Assembly (NCBI GenBank): GCA_005888095.1
Contig: VBKF01000106.1
Span: 35,208-99,207, forward strand
Reading direction: 5' to 3'
Length of the DNA stretch: 64,000 nt
DNA from: Deltaproteobacteria bacterium
Lineage (GTDB): Bacteria > Desulfobacterota > Binatia > DP-6
The notes below the pieces were generated by a model. The model did not search any database. It saw only the letters and a list, made by a program, of their open reading frames with translations, and had not been told where the DNA came from. A program made the translations under genes and the position numbers. Shown in pieces: positions 8,928 through 17,670 of the stretch; positions within the stretch are counted from its first letter, which is position 1; each line of letters starts with the position of its first letter.

Positions 8928-9007
8928 CCAGCTAGTAGCCACGGCGTGGCCGTCAACCTCGGCGGTGAAGCGGCCCCTGCGGCGGGTTCTACTTCGGGTG
9001 CGCCGGG

Positions 9008-10303
9008 GTGGGCATACCGGTGCCCGTGACCGTCCCCGACATGGGCACGTCGATCGCCAGCGTGACGTGCAACGGGACGACGCTCACCCTCTCCGGCACC
9101 ACACCTGCCGAGGCAGGCGGCAACCGGTGCTCGGGCGGCACGAACCATCATAACGCGTGCACGGCGAACGCCGACTGCCCGGGCGGCGCGTGCAAGTTTC
9201 TGCGCTGCACGAACCCGGGCTGCCTGTTCGGCCCGCCGCTGCCGATCCCGGCCAGCGCCCACAACGCGGCAGCCATCAGCACCTGCGTCATCAACACGGT
9301 GTCGCAGAATGCGTCGGGGACGGCCGACTGCGGCACTGGTACCACGACGAGCTACAGCATCCCGCTCAGCTCGGCGGTCTTCCTGACCTCCGATCTGATG
9401 CTGATGCGGTGCTCGGGTGGGTCGAACCCGGGCGGCGACTGCACGGGCGGGGGCGGCTGCGGCACGGTCGCGGCGGGCGCGTGTCCGGGCGGCACCTGCG
9501 CCAACGACACCGGCCGCTGCACGACCGACGGTTCGGCGTGCTGCGCCGACACGGACTGCACGGCCGGGGGAACGTGTGAGACCGGCGCGTGCGCAGGCGG
9601 GGCGAACGCCGGCAGGGGCTGCATCACCGACGCCGACTGCCCGAGCAGCAGCTGCAAGACCTTCATCCAGCCCTGCCCGATCTGCAACGCGACGACGAAC
9701 GTGTGCAACGGCGGCCCAAACCGCGGCCTCACCTGCACGCCGGGCGACAGCATCCCGAACGGCGATTACCCGACCAGCCACGACTGCCCGCCGCCGCCGC
9801 CGAACTTCATCGGCGCGCCGCCGATCGCCCTCGTCCTCGACTCGGGGACGATCAGCAGGACGGCGGTCGACCTGTCCGATCAGGTGAACGTGTTCTGTGG
9901 GTTCTGCAAGAACGGGGTCGCAGGGTTCGCCCGCACCTGCAACGGCTCGCCGACAGGCGCCCTCTGCTCGTGCGCGATCGGCACGCCCTGCGCCGCGTGC
10001 AGCGGGGCGCCGTGCCTCGCCGTGTCGTGCGCCTCGAACGCCGACTGCACCCCGCTGGCGACTAGGGGATTCGGGAGCTGCGGGCAGCGGACGCCGGGCG
10101 CCTTCACGGCGAACGACCTGGCGCGCACGATCGTCGAGCAGGGCGCGGCCGCCGGTCCGCTCACGACGGGCGGGGCGGCCGCGCCGGAAACGCTGGTCAG
10201 CATCTTCTGCATCCAGCCGACGTTCAACGCGCTGGTCGACGCGGGCTACGACCTGCCGGGGCCGGGCGCCGTCGCCCTCTCCGGCACCACGCAGCTGCAG
10301 TGA
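9008..10303 (+). CDS. Cys-rich probably extracellular protein, 5' end damaged
   Basis: The 431-residue frame opens with a GTG at 9008 and has no signal peptide. It contains many short Cys-rich units of the pattern C-x2-D-x-DCP or DADCPSSSCK, alternating with Gly-rich runs (GGANAGRGC, GGPNRGLTC), as in secreted Cys-rich proteins of deltaproteobacteria-like genomes. In this frame, family-like sequence continues upstream of the GTG (CGGFYFGCAG) back to a TGA at 8966-8968. Plausible preceding residues (VAVNLGGEA) lie in another frame at 8946-8972. The gene is therefore probably a 5'-truncated or frameshifted relic, also lacking its secretion signal. It follows the ligase stop by only 80 bp. No enzymatic function can be assigned. 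Confidence 0.55.
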   Translation: MGIPVPVTVPDMGTSIASVTCNGTTLTLSGTTPAEAGGNRCSGGTNHHNACTANADCPGGACKFLRCTNPGCLFGPPLPIPASAHNAAAISTCVINTVSQNASGTADCGTGTTTSYSIPLSSAVFLTSDLMLMRCSGGSNPGGDCTGGGGCGTVAAGACPGGTCANDTGRCTTDGSACCADTDCTAGGTCETGACAGGANAGRGCITDADCPSSSCKTFIQPCPICNATTNVCNGGPNRGLTCTPGDSIPNGDYPTSHDCPPPPPNFIGAPPIALVLDSGTISRTAVDLSDQVNVFCGFCKNGVAGFARTCNGSPTGALCSCAIGTPCAACSGAPCLAVSCASNADCTPLATRGFGSCGQRTPGAFTANDLARTIVEQGAAAGPLTTGGAAAPETLVSIFCIQPTFNALVDAGYDLPGPGAVALSGTTQLQ

Positions 10304-10311
10304 TTCGTTCA

Positions 10312-10345
10312 CGCGGGAGCCCGTGCGCCGGTGCGGGCTCCCGCG
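10312..10345. terminator. Strong terminator-like hairpin between convergent genes
   Basis: A perfect 12-bp stem (CGCGGGAGCCCG / CGGGCTCCCGCG) with a 10-base loop begins 9 bases after the stop of the Cys-rich gene and 43 bases from the end of the convergent rhodanese gene. There is no U-tract on either side. Position and symmetry suggest a bidirectional terminator. Confidence 0.6.
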
Positions 10346-10388
10346 CCCGCACCGCCGCGCACGAGGTCCCTTCCGCCCACGTCGGCGG

Positions 10389-11288
10389 CTAAACCAGCCC
10401 GAGCTTCTGCTTCCCGTCCGGGCTGATCCGCGACGGATGCCAGGGCGGATCCCAGACGACGTCGACGCGCACGTTCGGCTGTCCGAGCGCCGCGACCTTC
10501 CGCCGGACGTCCTCGGGGATCGTGCGCGCCGACGGGCAACCCTGAGAGGTGAGCGTCATCTGCACGGCGATCGCCGACTCGTCGATGTCGATCGCATAGA
10601 TGAGCCCGAGGTCGTAGATGTTGAGCGGGATCTCCGGGTCGAAGCAGTCGCGGATGGCGCCCACCACCTGGGCCTCGCTCACCGGCCCACCGCGGAACGA
10701 GACCGTGGTGCCGGCCGGCGCCGGCGGTGCGGGCGGCGGCGCCGATTCGTCCCGCACCCGCGGACCTGGCCACGTGTGCATGCCCCCCGAGAGGTTCAAG
10801 AGTCGGGTGTAGCCCTTTTCGCCGAGCGTCTGGCACGCCGCGGTGCTCCGTCCGCCGGCGGCGCAGGTGACCAGCATGAGCGTGTCGGGCGGCGGCAGCT
10901 CGCCGAGCCGATCGTCGAGCTCGTCGACGGGGACGAGGTGCGCGTTCGGGATGTGACCGTTCGAGAACTCGGCCGGCGTACGGACGTCGAGCACGAAGAG
11001 GCCGGACGTCCGCTCCCAGAGCGCCAGCGCGTCGGCCGGCTTGATCTCCTGGTAGGGCGAGCCGCGCAGGATGGTTACGCGCTCGGGCGCCTCGCCCCCG
11101 GCGACCGCCGCGAGGTGCGTACGTGTCACCGCCAGGCCGCGCTCGACGCTCGCCCGGAGCTCGTCCAGCCGGCGGCCGAGCGTGCGAGCCTCCGCCACCC
11201 GCTCTTCGAGGTCGCGCAGCCGGCGCGCGAGCCGCCAGCCGCCGGCCGCGACGACGGCGACGAGCGCGACGAGAAGGGCGTCGAGCAT
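10389..11288 (-). CDS. Membrane-anchored rhodanese - MIP18 (DUF59) fusion protein
   Basis: The 299-residue protein has an N-terminal membrane helix (about 3-20) and a short charged coiled-coil stretch (24-60). A rhodanese domain (about 75-175) carries the active-site loop TCAAGGRS with catalytic C142. A Pro/Ala linker (181-193) leads to a C-terminal MIP18/PaaD-like domain (about 200-290) with the conserved cysteine in TSQGC (C250) and the family DPEIPLNIYDLGLIY motif. Rhodaneses move sulfane sulfur; MIP18/SufT-type domains take part in Fe-S cluster assembly. The fusion suggests sulfur delivery to cluster assembly near the inner membrane, an inference from the two families. The gene is divergent from the quinone oxidoreductase. 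Confidence 0.85.
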   Translation of the reverse strand: MLDALLVALVAVVAAGGWRLARRLRDLEERVAEARTLGRRLDELRASVERGLAVTRTHLAAVAGGEAPERVTILRGSPYQEIKPADALALWERTSGLFVLDVRTPAEFSNGHIPNAHLVPVDELDDRLGELPPPDTLMLVTCAAGGRSTAACQTLGEKGYTRLLNLSGGMHTWPGPRVRDESAPPPAPPAPAGTTVSFRGGPVSEAQVVGAIRDCFDPEIPLNIYDLGLIYAIDIDESAIAVQMTLTSQGCPSARTIPEDVRRKVAALGQPNVRVDVVWDPPWHPSRISPDGKQKLGLV

Positions 11289-11342
11289 CGCACTGGATCA
11301 TACCGTTGACACCTTTGCCGCGCCATGCTGTCGGGAGGCGCG

Positions 11343-12329
11343 ATGCGCGCCATCCTGGTTCGCGAGCCGGGCGACGAGCGCGTCCTCGTCGTGGGCGACG
11401 CCCCTCGCCCACCGCTCGGCGCCGCCGACGTCCGCATCCGGGTGCGGACCGCCGGCGTCAATCGGGCCGACCTCCTGCAGCGCCAGGGGCTCTACCCGCC
11501 GCCGCCCGGGGCGTCGCCCATCCTCGGTCTCGAGTGCGCCGGCGAGCTGATCGAAGTCGGTCCCGCGGCGCACGGGTTGGCGCCGGGGCAGCGCGTCATG
11601 GCACTGCTCGCCGGCGGCGGCTACGCGGAAGAGGCCGTCGTCCACCACGGCTCCGTGCTGCCCGTGCCCGACGGCATGACGGACGAGGAGGCGGGCGGCT
11701 TTCCCGAGGTCTTCCTGACCGCCTTCTCGAACCTCTTCATGCCGCGCCTCGGCCACCTCGCACCCGGCGAGACCGCTCTCGTGCACGGCGGCGGAGGCGG
11801 CGTCGGCACGGCGGCGATCCGCCTCCTCCGCGAGGCCGGCCACCGGGTGATCGTCACCGCCGGCAGCGAGGCCAAGTGCCGGCGCTGCCTGGAGCTCGGC
11901 GCGACGGCCGCGATCGACTACCGGACGGAAGACTTCGCGGCGCGCGCCCGCGAGCTCACGGGTGGTCGCGGCGTGGACGTGGTCCTCGACCACATCGGCG
12001 CGCGCTACCTCGCCGCCAACCTGGCGGCGCTCGCGCCGGGCGGCCGGCTGGTCGAGATCGGGCTCATGGGCGGCGCCGTGGCCGAGCTGAACCTGGCCCA
12101 GCTCCTCCTCCGCCGGCTCGCCGTGATCGGCTCGACGCTCCGCTCTCGCTCCAACGAGGACAAGGCGGCGATCGTCGAGGGCTTCCGCGCCCGCTTCGGC
12201 ACGGCGCTCGCCCGGGGGGCGCTCCGCCCGGTGGTGGACCGGGTGCTTCCGCTCGAGCAGGCCGCCGAGGCGCACCGGCTCATGCAGGCGAGCGAGCACT
12301 TCGGGAAGATCGTGCTGCGCGTGGCCTAG
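11343..12329 (+). CDS. NAD(P)H-quinone oxidoreductase, MDR/zeta-crystallin (PIG3) type
   Basis: A zinc-independent medium-chain dehydrogenase/reductase, 328 residues from the ATG at 11343. That start is preferred over 11325 because GGGAGG lies 4 bases before it. The N-terminal GroES-like domain contains RTAGVNRADLLQRQGLYPPPPGASPILGLECAGEL; the Rossmann domain has VHGGGGGVGTAAIRLLREAGHRVIVTAGSEAK. No zinc ligands are seen. Family members reduce quinones or enones with NADPH. It precedes a carboxymuconolactone decarboxylase-family gene by 24 bp and the two are likely co-transcribed. The physiological substrate is unknown. Confidence 0.9.
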   Translation: MRAILVREPGDERVLVVGDAPRPPLGAADVRIRVRTAGVNRADLLQRQGLYPPPPGASPILGLECAGELIEVGPAAHGLAPGQRVMALLAGGGYAEEAVVHHGSVLPVPDGMTDEEAGGFPEVFLTAFSNLFMPRLGHLAPGETALVHGGGGGVGTAAIRLLREAGHRVIVTAGSEAKCRRCLELGATAAIDYRTEDFAARARELTGGRGVDVVLDHIGARYLAANLAALAPGGRLVEIGLMGGAVAELNLAQLLLRRLAVIGSTLRSRSNEDKAAIVEGFRARFGTALARGALRPVVDRVLPLEQAAEAHRLMQASEHFGKIVLRVA

Positions 12330-12353
12330 CGCGCCACCGGAAGGAGACGACGC

Positions 12354-12728
12354 ATGGCGGAACAGACGGACCTCCTCGCGCGCGGACGCGCCGTGACCGA
12401 GCAGCTGTGGGGCGCGCGCGCCGGCGGACGGGAGCTGCCCGCCCAGAAGCTCGCGCCCGAGTTCTTCGCGCTCGTCACCCAGTTCGTCTTCGGGATGTTC
12501 TGGGCGCGCCCGAACCTGGACCTGCGGAGCCGGAGCCTCTGCACCGTGGCGCAGCTCGCCGCGCTCGGCCGCACCGAGGAGCTGAAGGGCCACCTCGCGG
12601 GCGCGCTCCGGCTGGGCATCCGGCGCGAGGAGCTGATCGAGATCCTCATGCAGACCGCCTGCTACGCCGGCGTACCAGCGGCGGTGCAGGCGCTCAATGC
12701 CGCGGCCGAGGTGCTCGCGAGCGCATGA
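12354..12728 (+). CDS. Carboxymuconolactone decarboxylase family protein
   Basis: A 124-residue, mostly helical protein of the CMD/AhpD superfamily, with the family core LDLRSRSLCTVAQLAALGRTEELKGHLAGALRLGIRREELIEILMQTACYAGVPAA. The paired redox cysteines (CxxC) of the AhpD peroxidase branch are absent, so it belongs to the gamma-carboxymuconolactone decarboxylase branch or a relative of unknown activity. AAGGAG lies about 7 bases before the ATG. It follows the quinone oxidoreductase by 24 bp and its stop overlaps the start of the GT39 gene (ATGA), indicating one transcript. Confidence 0.88.
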   Translation: MAEQTDLLARGRAVTEQLWGARAGGRELPAQKLAPEFFALVTQFVFGMFWARPNLDLRSRSLCTVAQLAALGRTEELKGHLAGALRLGIRREELIEILMQTACYAGVPAAVQALNAAAEVLASA

Positions 12729-14326
12729 CGGGGTCCGGGTGGCTGCGCGCGGCGATCGTCGCCGTCTTCCTCGCGTGCAGCCTCTGGGGCCTCGAGCAGG
12801 ACCTGCCCTACACGCCAGAGGTCGACGAGCCCAGCTTCGTCGTGCCCGCCGGCCGCATCGCGGCCACCGGCAACCTGAACCCGCACTGGTTCGGCCACCC
12901 GGGCTCGACGGTCATCTACCCGCTCGCCGGCCTGTACCACCTCTGGCAGGCCGCAGCGCATGGCGGAACGTGGCTCCACCCGACCCGTCAGATGGCCGAG
13001 ACGTTCCGCGCGAGCCCGAGCGAGTTCTTCCTCATCGGGCGCCTCTTGATGGTCGCCTTCGCGGTGTTCGGCTTCCCGCTGGTCCACCAAATCGGCCGCC
13101 AGACCCTCGGCGAGCGCGCCGGGCTGATCGCCGCCTGGCTGACCGCCATCTGCCCGCTGCTCGTCGCTCACGCCCAGCTCGTGCGAACCGACACGGCGTG
13201 CTTCTTCTTCGCCTTGCTGGCACTTGCGGCGTGTCTCCGGCTTCTCGACGACGCCTCGCCCGGCCGCCAGCTGCTCGCCGGAGCCGCCGTGGGCCTGGCC
13301 ATCGCCACGAAGTACTCGCTGGCGGCGCTGCTCCCGGTGCTGCTGGTCGCGGACATGCTCACGCTGCGCTCGACTCGGCGGCGCGACGACGGCTGGCTCG
13401 GCGTCGCGCTCGGCCTCCTCGCCGTGCCCGCGGCATTCGCCCTCACCTCGCCCTACTTCTTCATCGAGCTCCCAGCGGCGCTCGCGGATGTCAGGTACGA
13501 GACGTCCAAGGGCCACCTCGGCGCCGACACGCTCTCACCGTGGCGCAACCTGTGGTGGTACGTGACCCAGGCGCTCCCCGCGAGTCTCGGGTGGCCGGTG
13601 ACGCTGGCCGCCGGCGCCGGCCTCGTGCTCCTCGCCTGGCGCCGCCGTCCGAGCGAGCTGCTGCTCCTGACCTTCGTCCTGGCAGTCATGCTCGAGCTCG
13701 CCTTCTCCCGGCTGCACTGGGAGCGGTGGCTCATCCCCATTTTGCCCGTCGTGGCGCTCGCCGCGGGCGGCGCTCTTTGCGACGGTATCGCGCGTCTGCG
13801 GCTCGGCGCGCGACCGGCGCGGGCCGTCAGCGCCGCCGCCGTCCTCGTCTTCTCGCTCGCACCGGCCTACGGGACGATCCGCCTCGGGCTCCAGCACGCA
13901 AACCCGAGCACGCGGCGCGCGGCGCGCGACTGGATCGTGGCGCGTGTCCCCGGCGGGAGCCACATCGCGCAGGAATGGTACACCGCCCCGCTCGTTGCCG
14001 ACGACTTCTACGGCTACAGCCGTGACCGCTACGCTCCGGTGACCGTCGACTCGGGCAAGCGGTTCCTGGTGCTCGAGCGGCACGCGCTGGCCGACGGCCG
14101 GACGCTCGTCGACTACCGCCGAGAAGGGTTCGAGTACCTGGTGGCGAGCAACGCCATGTACGACCGCTACCTGGCCGAGGCCGATCGGTACGCCGCCGAG
14201 GCGGAGTTCTACCGGACCCTCTTCCGGGAGGGCGAGCTGCTCGAGCAGTTCTCGCCGTCGCGCGTGCGCGGCGGCCCCATCATCCGGGTATATCGGCTGG
14301 CGGCGCTCACGGCCCGCTCGCCGTGA
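12725..14326 (+). CDS. GT39/ArnT-like membrane glycosyltransferase
   Basis: A 533-residue polytopic membrane protein with about 10-12 hydrophobic segments and a soluble C-terminal part. After the first helix comes TPEVDEPSFV, the acidic loop motif characteristic of GT-C family 39 enzymes (PMT/ArnT), and later RTDTACFFF resembles the second conserved acidic region. Such enzymes transfer a sugar from a polyprenyl-phosphate donor to lipid or protein acceptors on the periplasmic side. The start overlaps the CMD stop (ATGA). The last 20 bases overlap the 3' end of the convergent secreted-protein gene. Acceptor and donor cannot be told from sequence. Confidence 0.82.
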   Translation: MTGSGWLRAAIVAVFLACSLWGLEQDLPYTPEVDEPSFVVPAGRIAATGNLNPHWFGHPGSTVIYPLAGLYHLWQAAAHGGTWLHPTRQMAETFRASPSEFFLIGRLLMVAFAVFGFPLVHQIGRQTLGERAGLIAAWLTAICPLLVAHAQLVRTDTACFFFALLALAACLRLLDDASPGRQLLAGAAVGLAIATKYSLAALLPVLLVADMLTLRSTRRRDDGWLGVALGLLAVPAAFALTSPYFFIELPAALADVRYETSKGHLGADTLSPWRNLWWYVTQALPASLGWPVTLAAGAGLVLLAWRRRPSELLLLTFVLAVMLELAFSRLHWERWLIPILPVVALAAGGALCDGIARLRLGARPARAVSAAAVLVFSLAPAYGTIRLGLQHANPSTRRAARDWIVARVPGGSHIAQEWYTAPLVADDFYGYSRDRYAPVTVDSGKRFLVLERHALADGRTLVDYRREGFEYLVASNAMYDRYLAEADRYAAEAEFYRTLFREGELLEQFSPSRVRGGPIIRVYRLAALTARSP

Positions 14327-16727
14327 ACCTCTGGTCGTCGTTCTGCCTGGCCGCCGTGTAGCGTGTCTCCCAGCACTGCGTCGTGGCGCCGCTCCGGATG
14401 AGCAGCTGCACCGTCACGGGCAACGTCAGGCTCGGGTCGGGTGTGGCGAGGTTCGTCCCCTTCCCGGTCACCTGCACGAGGGCGCTCCCGGTGGGGCCGG
14501 CCTTGAGCCTGGCCGCGGTGACGCCGGCCGGCGTGGCCGCGCGGTTGCGGTACGCGAACCCCGTGCTCGTCGCCTTCCAGCACGGGACACTGCCGCAGGT
14601 TCCGCCCGCCGGCATCGACGCCTCGGTCAGCGGCTGCAGGCGGCCGGAGCCGTCGAAGATGCAGAGCGCGTAGCTGGCCGAGCCGTGCACGGGGTCCGCG
14701 AAGTCGCCGACGTCCGTGGCGGCGCCGTTCCTCCAGACCCATCGGATCGTGTCCCGCGTGTCGTCGACCTGGTCGCTGACCTGGACGGTGGACCTCCCGG
14801 GCTCGGCGGTGCGGCAGCCGGCGGACGGGCTCGCCGGGCACTGCGCGCACGTGCAGTCGGGGCGGCATCCTCCCGTGGCGCAGGCGCCGGCAGCCGTGCC
14901 GTCGCACTCCTCGCCCAGCTCGACGACGTCGTTGCCGCAGACGGGCACGGGACAGGTGCAGTCGGGCCGGCAGAGACCGGTGCAGAACGGCGCCGCCGTT
15001 CCGTCGCAATCCTCGCCGACCTCGCGCACGCCGTTGCCGCAGACCGGCGCCGGCGCATCGACGCAGGTTGGGCCGGCGAAGCGGAACCGGGCGATGCGCG
15101 TCCTCCACAGACCGTTGGCCGGCACGTACTCGTTGGTGTACCAGAAGGTGCAGTCATCGACCGGGTCGAGGTTGATCGAGCTGTAGTCGCCCCACCGCTC
15201 GTTGCCCTGCGCCCCCGTGCCGCCGACGATGGTCGTCTCCGCCACCGTCATCGCCCCGGCGGGATCGGCCGCGCGTCGCCCGGTGTAGCGGATGCCCGGA
15301 AAGACGCTCGGGCTCGTGATGCTGTAGCCCATCGCCAGGTTGCCGCCGCCGTCCATGGCGATGCTGCCGAGCCAGCGGTGGTTCGTGTCCGGCGCATAGG
15401 TGCCCTCCTGGAAGAGGCCCCACGAGCCTCCTCCGCTTCGCCGCAGCTCGAACCAGCGAAGGCCGCCGTGGTCGGTGCCGTCGACGTCCGTGACGAAGTT
15501 TCCGACCAGGGTCTCGTACCCGCCGAAGTTGCGGTACTGGGCCCGCCACATCACCACCTCCCGGATGGGATCGAGCGGCGTGCCGCCCGCCGGCTGCGGG
15601 AAGCACGAGCTGGGGCTCGCCACACACAGCTCGGAGTCGAATTCGGCCACCGCGATGGTCGCCGCGAGCGTGAAGGTCGAGCTCGCGGGCGAGCCGAAGT
15701 CCGCGTGCAGCTCCCACACCTCGAGGAAGTCCCTCGTCGGATCGTTCGCGCCGGGGTCGTGCAGCTCGTCGTCGCGGTGCCGCAGGAAAAATCCGGGCGC
15801 GCCGGCGGGCGGCGACGTCGATCCGTCGAGGTCGGCCGGCGTCAATGCCTGGAAGCCGAACCCGCCGAGGCTGGGAGCCGTGAAGCGTTGATAGCCGGCC
15901 GGGAGGCCGGCTATCATCCGCTCGCGGTCCAGCGCATAGGCGGCCGGCGCGCTCTCGTTGGTCGACACGTAGTAGGCATCCGGCCAGACGGCATACTTGG
16001 GATAGTCCGGGAACTCCTCCGTGCCGAAATCGTAGCCGAACCACCCGCCGCCGAGCGGATCGTTCGTCCGCGAGACATACACGCAGAGGTGGTTCCCCCG
16101 GCTGGCGAACTCGCTCATCAGCCAGCGGCTGGCGAGCGGGTCGAACAGCACGATGCCGTCGCCGAAGCCCGCGGCGCAGCGACCGTCGCCCGTCCAGAGG
16201 GTGCTCAGCATGGCGGGACCGGCGACGACGTTGCCCGTGGACTTGTCGAGCACGAGGAAGGCGCTGCCGCCCGCCGTGTTCACGAGCTGGATGTAGTGGG
16301 TGGGGCCGACGTCGCCGACCGTGTCGGGCGGAACCGCCCCGGTGAATCCTTGGCCGTCGACGTCGAGATCCGGCGGCGTGAAGAACGGGGACGCCGCGCC
16401 CGGGGGCGCACCGGCCGTCTGCACGTCGAGCAGGGCGTCCCGCCGTCTCTGGCGAGGACGCGCCGGGCGGGCCGCGCTCTCGGGGTGGGTATGGCGACGG
16501 GGCGGCCCGGGGACGATCGCATCGCCCGCATGCCAGGCACCGGCGGGAGGAAGCATCCGCAGGTCTCCCGCGAAGACGTGGGGGATGACGGGTGGACCGG
16601 CGGCGGCGCCCGCCGGCGGCGCGCCGCGTGCGGCCGCCGCCGCAACCAGCAATCCGGCCAGGGACACGGCGGTCACCACCGCGTGCCTTCGATGCGCGGC
16701 GGCGGCGAACCGTCTCTGAGCGGGCAC
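14307..16727 (-). CDS. Large secreted protein with DUF4215-like Cys repeats
   Basis: A protein of about 806 residues with a signal peptide (HAVVTAVSLAGLLVAAAAARG). Its long central region carries FTPPDLDVDGQGFTGAVPPDTVGDVGPTHYIQLVN and WLMSEFASRGNHLCVYVSRTNDPLGGGW, as in secreted beta-propeller-like proteins of unknown function. Two Cys-rich units of the CGNGVREVGEDCDG type follow at about 563-620, then a C-terminal beta-rich domain containing paired Cys (CWKATSTGFAYRNR and TTQCWETRYT). The GTG at 16727 was preferred: GGAGG lies about 7 bases upstream of it, whereas the in-frame GTG at 16733 is only 1 base away. Its end overlaps the convergent GT39 gene by 20 bp. Probably exported; function unknown. 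Confidence 0.8.
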   Translation of the reverse strand: MPAQRRFAAAAHRRHAVVTAVSLAGLLVAAAAARGAPPAGAAAGPPVIPHVFAGDLRMLPPAGAWHAGDAIVPGPPRRHTHPESAARPARPRQRRRDALLDVQTAGAPPGAASPFFTPPDLDVDGQGFTGAVPPDTVGDVGPTHYIQLVNTAGGSAFLVLDKSTGNVVAGPAMLSTLWTGDGRCAAGFGDGIVLFDPLASRWLMSEFASRGNHLCVYVSRTNDPLGGGWFGYDFGTEEFPDYPKYAVWPDAYYVSTNESAPAAYALDRERMIAGLPAGYQRFTAPSLGGFGFQALTPADLDGSTSPPAGAPGFFLRHRDDELHDPGANDPTRDFLEVWELHADFGSPASSTFTLAATIAVAEFDSELCVASPSSCFPQPAGGTPLDPIREVVMWRAQYRNFGGYETLVGNFVTDVDGTDHGGLRWFELRRSGGGSWGLFQEGTYAPDTNHRWLGSIAMDGGGNLAMGYSITSPSVFPGIRYTGRRAADPAGAMTVAETTIVGGTGAQGNERWGDYSSINLDPVDDCTFWYTNEYVPANGLWRTRIARFRFAGPTCVDAPAPVCGNGVREVGEDCDGTAAPFCTGLCRPDCTCPVPVCGNDVVELGEECDGTAAGACATGGCRPDCTCAQCPASPSAGCRTAEPGRSTVQVSDQVDDTRDTIRWVWRNGAATDVGDFADPVHGSASYALCIFDGSGRLQPLTEASMPAGGTCGSVPCWKATSTGFAYRNRAATPAGVTAARLKAGPTGSALVQVTGKGTNLATPDPSLTLPVTVQLLIRSGATTQCWETRYTAARQNDDQRFTASGP
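15889..15916. repeat. 28-bp perfect hairpin inside a coding region
   Basis: TGATAGCCGGCC, then GGGA, then GGCCGGCTATCA: a perfect 12-bp stem with a tetraloop inside the large secreted-protein gene. In the protein it encodes the region around MIAGLPAGY. It may be chance or a folded mRNA element. Confidence 0.5.
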
Positions 16728-16752
16728 GTGCACCTCCGGGGACCTGCCTGGC

Positions 16753-17661
16753 CTATGAAGACGCCCGCGGCGGCAGCCAGAGCGTCACGCCCGCCTGCCG
16801 TTCGATCAGCTCGACCAGGTCCGTGAAGTCGCGCTCGCCGAGCCCGGCGCTCACGGCGGCGGCGAGGGCGTCGGCCACCGCGGCCCCCAGCGGCGTCGGC
16901 ACGGCCGCCTCGCGTGCCAGGTCGAGCAACAGCCCCGCATCCTTGGCCGCGAGCTCGAGCGCGAACTGCGTCGGCCGGCCGCGCTCGTTGATGCCCTCGA
17001 CCATCCGGTCGGTGAAGAAGTTGCCGGCACCGCCTGTGCGCACCACCTCGACCATCGTGCGCAGATCGAGGCCCGCCTTGGCGGCAACGGCGAGCCCCTC
17101 GAGCGACGCCCAGGTGGCGGCGAAGGCGAGCAGGCTGTTGACCAGCTTCGCCGTGTTTCCGGCGCCGAGCGGGCCCAGGTAGAACGTCGCCCGACCGAGC
17201 GTCTGGAGGAGCGGGAGACAGCGCTCGTAGACCGTCCGTTCGCCGCCGACCATGAAGACGAGCTGGCGGGCCCGCGCGCCGACGGCGCCTCCGGTGAGCG
17301 GCGCCTCGAGCAGGTGGCGCTCCGCGGCCGCGAAGCGATCGCCCACCCGGCGCACCGTCGCGGGTGCGTTGGTCGTGAGGTCGACGAGCACGGCGCCCCG
17401 CGGCGCCGTCTCGAGCCACCCCCGCGCCACCGTCTCCATCACGACCGGCGTGGGCAGCGACGTGAAGGTGATCTCGCTCCGCTCCGCGACCTCGGCCGGG
17501 CTCGCGGCGACGGCGGCGCCGGCGGCGACCAGCGGGCCGCAGCGCCGGGCGTCGGGGTCGTGCACCGCCACGCGGTGGCCGTCGGCGAGGAGGTTCATGG
17601 CGATGGCGCCGCCGATGTTGCCGGCGCCGATCACGCCGAGGCGTTCGCTGTTCGCCCGCAA
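16753..17661 (-). CDS. NAD(P)-dependent 3-hydroxyisobutyrate dehydrogenase-family oxidoreductase
   Basis: A 302-residue beta-hydroxyacid dehydrogenase. The N-terminal Rossmann domain has GVIGAGNIGGAIAMNLLADGHRVAVHDPD; the helical C-terminal domain contains GNTAKLVNSLLAFAATWASLEGLAVAAKAGLD, with the catalytic lysine in the GNTAK motif. The substrate loop LLEAPLTGGAVGA resembles the family's DAPVSGG with a substitution. The start is TTG at 17661 with GGAG 6 bases upstream; family conservation begins directly after it. It lies 9 bp downstream of the amidohydrolase on the same strand, so the two are probably one operon. Substrate unknown. Confidence 0.87.
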   Translation of the reverse strand: MRANSERLGVIGAGNIGGAIAMNLLADGHRVAVHDPDARRCGPLVAAGAAVAASPAEVAERSEITFTSLPTPVVMETVARGWLETAPRGAVLVDLTTNAPATVRRVGDRFAAAERHLLEAPLTGGAVGARARQLVFMVGGERTVYERCLPLLQTLGRATFYLGPLGAGNTAKLVNSLLAFAATWASLEGLAVAAKAGLDLRTMVEVVRTGGAGNFFTDRMVEGINERGRPTQFALELAAKDAGLLLDLAREAAVPTPLGAAVADALAAAVSAGLGERDFTDLVELIERQAGVTLWLPPRASS

Positions 17662-17670
17662 TCGATCTCC

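Noticed and set aside
11306..11311. Perfect TTGACA between the divergent rhodanese and quinone oxidoreductase genes
   Set aside because: No -10-like hexamer lies 16-18 bases downstream, so I do not call a promoter.
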